Origin: Desulfobacteraceae bacterium UBA5852
GTDB lineage: Bacteria; Desulfobacterota; Desulfobacteria; Desulfobacterales; UBA5852
Reading direction: 5' to 3'
Assembly: GCA_002432195.1 (NCBI GenBank)
Contig: DJGG01000002.1
Location: forward strand, 24,944 to 32,616
DNA: 7,673 nucleotides
Part shown: positions 6,230-7,673 of the stretch, piece by piece
Position numbering within the stretch: position 1 is the first letter of the stretch
Layout: every line of letters begins with the position of its first letter
Notes under the pieces: generated by a model
What the model was told of the DNA's origin: nothing
Seen by the model: the letters and a program-made list of their open reading frames with translations, nothing else
Databases searched by the model: none
Made by a program: the position numbers and the translations under genes

Positions 6230-7099
6230 ATGCGTGTCACCAACCAGATGATGACCGAAACCGCCAAGCGGAACCTGTTCCGGCAGTCGTCCGGACTGCT
6301 CCGCCAGCAGGAGATTGTCTCCTCCGGCAAGCGCATCAACCGGCCCTCGGACGATCCCATCGGCATGGGGCAGGTGCTCGGCTACCGGCGCTCCCTGAAC
6401 GCCATGGACCAGTATCAGCGCAACATGCAGGCCGGGCGCAACCGCATCGAATTCGTGGAGACGACCCTGGATGCCGCCGAGGAGCTCGTGGTCCAGGCCA
6501 AGAACTGGGCGGTCAACCAGGCTTCGTCCGCGACCACCGACCGCGACGCGGCCATCAACGACGTCCGCAACCTCCGGGAGCAGTTGCTGCAACTGGCCAA
6601 CTCCAAGATGGGCTCCACCTATATCTTCGCCGGGCACCAGACCGGCACAGCCCCTTTCGCCGATGACGGCACGTACAACGGAGACAGCGGAGGGGTCACC
6701 ATCATCACCGGCGAGCGCCGCCAGATGAGTCTGGAGGCGGACGGCAGCCGGATCTTCCAGGGGAAAGAGGATCTCTTCACGGTGCTGGACGACCTGCTCA
6801 CCGGGCTGGAAACCGACGATGTGGACCTGATCGCCGCCCAGGCAACCCGCCTGGAGGCCGTCACGGACCAGATCCAGTTGGTACGGGCGGAAGGAGCGGC
6901 GCGCTATCAGCAGCTCGATTTGGCCGAGAACCAGACCAGCCGCCTGCAGCTGACGGTGGAGACCCTGCTGAGCGAAACCGAGAGCGCCAATCTCGAAGAA
7001 GCCATCCTCGAACTGCAGGGCCAGGAGACGGCCTACGAGGTCGCCCTCCAGGTGGCGGCGGATGTCATTCAACCCACGTTGATGAACTTCCTGAGGTAG
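6230..7099 (+). CDS. flgL: Flagellar hook-associated protein 3, FlgL (HAP3)
   Basis: The 289-residue protein is related to flagellin and sits between FlgK and the filament. The N-terminus M-R-V-T-N-Q-M-M and the block S-S-G-K-R-I-N-R-P-S-D-D-P (31-43) are the FlgL/flagellin signature, and S-T-Y-I-F-A-G-H-Q (129-137) is the characteristic FlgL motif before the surface domain. The C-terminal helix has the E-S-A-N-L-E-E-A-I-L-E-L (251-262) and E-T-A-Y-E-V-A-L-Q (266-274) pattern shared with flagellins, ending in M-N-F-L-R. Flagellin itself usually has a longer variable middle and a different C-terminal ending, and FlgL is supported by the position right after flgK. Length is normal and both coiled-coil ends are complete. 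The csrA or fliW genes that often follow flgL are absent; a short exported protein starts four bases after the stop instead. Confidence 0.95.
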   Translation: MRVTNQMMTETAKRNLFRQSSGLLRQQEIVSSGKRINRPSDDPIGMGQVLGYRRSLNAMDQYQRNMQAGRNRIEFVETTLDAAEELVVQAKNWAVNQASSATTDRDAAINDVRNLREQLLQLANSKMGSTYIFAGHQTGTAPFADDGTYNGDSGGVTIITGERRQMSLEADGSRIFQGKEDLFTVLDDLLTGLETDDVDLIAAQATRLEAVTDQIQLVRAEGAARYQQLDLAENQTSRLQLTVETLLSETESANLEEAILELQGQETAYEVALQVAADVIQPTLMNFLR

Positions 7100-7103
7100 T
7101 CCC

Positions 7104-7577
7104 ATGACCCTGCGGGATGCGCGCATCTGGATCCTGGCGGCCTTGGTGGGGCTGGCTGCCTCCCCGAGCCTGGCCGTCTCCCCCGGGGATCTGTCCCGTC
7201 TGACGGCCGCGGGCCTGAGCGACGCCACCCTCGAGGCCGTCGTGCGGGAGCGCGTGGTGGAAACGGCCGCATTCCCGGTGGACGATCTCCTGCGCCTGCG
7301 TGCGGCCGGCATCGGTGACGATACCATCCGCGTGCTGGTGGAGACGGGGTCGTTTCTGCGGCGCTCCCCGGCCATCGTCTACGGGCGCAGCGGCCGGCCC
7401 TTGCGCCTCACCTCGGTGGCGGATCTGCTGGAGCTCAAGGCCGCCGGTTGTGATGACCGGGTCCTCGAAGCGCTGGTGGCCGCCGCCGGCGATGCTCCCG
7501 ACGGCCCGTCGGCCCGGCGGGCCATGGAGATGCTGCGTGAATTGTCCCTCGAAATCGTCATTTCGCCCGACCGGTGA
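7104..7577 (+). CDS. Predicted exported protein with three degenerate helical repeats, function unknown
   Basis: I do not recognise a named family for this 157-residue protein. The N-terminus has a short charged start (R4, R7), a hydrophobic stretch W-I-L-A-A-L-V-G-L-A-A (9-19) and a plausible signal peptidase I site after S-L-A (22-24), so the mature part is probably periplasmic or exported; there is no lipobox cysteine. Three copies of a D-L-x-x-L-x-A-A-G-x-x-D-x-x-hydrophobic-x-x-hydrophobic-V pattern occur at about 29-47, 61-79 and 107-125, with the A-A-G turns at 35-37, 67-69 and 113-115. Similar L-x-x-x-G-h-s-D-x-x-I helical hairpins occur in assorted secreted bacterial proteins, from memory. 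The linker between copies 2 and 3 includes I-V-Y-G-R-S-G-R-P-L. GAGG (7093-7096) lies seven bases before ATG 7104 and overlaps the flgL end. Its position suggests cotranscription with flgKL; a flagellar role is a guess. Confidence 0.75.
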   Translation: MTLRDARIWILAALVGLAASPSLAVSPGDLSRLTAAGLSDATLEAVVRERVVETAAFPVDDLLRLRAAGIGDDTIRVLVETGSFLRRSPAIVYGRSGRPLRLTSVADLLELKAAGCDDRVLEALVAAAGDAPDGPSARRAMEMLRELSLEIVISPDR

Positions 7578-7673
7578 ACCGCCGCCGGTCTGTCGGCGCT
7601 GCCGCCATTGTTTCGTGACCTGGGATCCCCGCCACCCCTGGGGCTGTCGAGCCCTGGGCTTCAAAAGCCGCCG
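7537..7673 (+). CDS. Small cysteine-rich protein, 5' part (continues beyond the window)
   Basis: A frame with no stop runs from GTG 7537 to the right edge, overlapping the preceding gene by 41 bases. It reads through C-R-R-C-R-H-C-F-V-T-W-D-P-R-H-P-W (from 7591), then G-C-R-A-L-G-F-K-S-R. The C-x2-C-x2-C cluster, the T-W-D, and the G-C-R-A-L-G-F-K-S ending match a family of short (roughly 70-80 residue) uncharacterised cysteine-rich proteins that I recall from Geobacter-like bacteria, sometimes labelled uracil-DNA glycosylase without obvious basis. The spaced cysteines suggest a metal or Fe-S site. GTG 7537 is chosen because GGAG (7526-7529) lies seven bases upstream and no in-frame ATG is seen nearby; a later start is possible but would leave little protein before the cysteines. 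Function is unknown and the C-terminal part is not visible. Confidence 0.6.
   Translation, partial: MNCPSKSSFRPTGEPPPVCRRCRHCFVTWDPRHPWGCRALGFKSR

Noticed and set aside
6077..7375. Long minus-strand open frame (432 codons) opposite flgL and the exported-protein gene
   Set aside because: It runs across two well-supported plus-strand genes and their gap, shows no domain, and has the low-complexity composition of an antisense shadow.

Overview
The window is a compact, plus-strand chemotaxis and flagellar operon from a GC-rich bacterium (by eye, mid-60s percent GC). The gene set fits a flagellated deltaproteobacterium, most likely near the Desulfuromonadota/Geobacter group. Three things suggest this: CheD together with a CheX/CheC-type phosphatase, an HDOD gene inside the che cluster, and at the right edge a small cysteine-rich protein with a C-x2-C-x2-C...T-W-D...G-C-R-A-L-G-F-K-S signature that I associate with that group. 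The assignment is inferred from gene content and remembered family patterns, not from a database search.

Layout, left to right: the C-terminal CheW-like end of cheA (2-484, cut by the window edge); cheR (549-1370); cheD (1387-1869); an HDOD signalling protein (1866-2714, 4-bp overlap with cheD); a single-domain CheY-type response regulator (2754-3155); a CheX/CheC-type phosphatase (3139-3618, 17-bp overlap with cheY); cheB (3689-4732); flgK (4756-6162); flgL (6230-7099); a small predicted exported protein with three degenerate helical repeats (7104-7577); and the start of a small Cys-rich protein (7537 to the right edge). There is no gene-free stretch over 300 bases; the longest gaps between genes are about 65-70 bases. 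I see no rRNA, tRNA, CRISPR array, insertion sequence, phage or transfer signature, and no convincing promoter, so the genes are probably read from a promoter upstream of the window.

How the genes work together: CheA phosphorylates the CheY-type regulator and CheB. CheR and CheB methylate and demethylate/deamidate receptor glutamates, and CheD deamidates receptor glutamines. The CheX-like protein probably removes phosphate from CheY. FlgK and FlgL form the hook-filament junction, so sensory adaptation genes and the last structural parts needed before filament assembly share one transcription unit. The less explained items are the HDOD protein with largely intact HD-type metal ligands, the exported repeat protein right after flgL, the Cys-rich overlapping gene at the right edge, and perfect GC-rich inverted repeats at three of the junctions between che genes, two of which involve Shine-Dalgarno-like bases.
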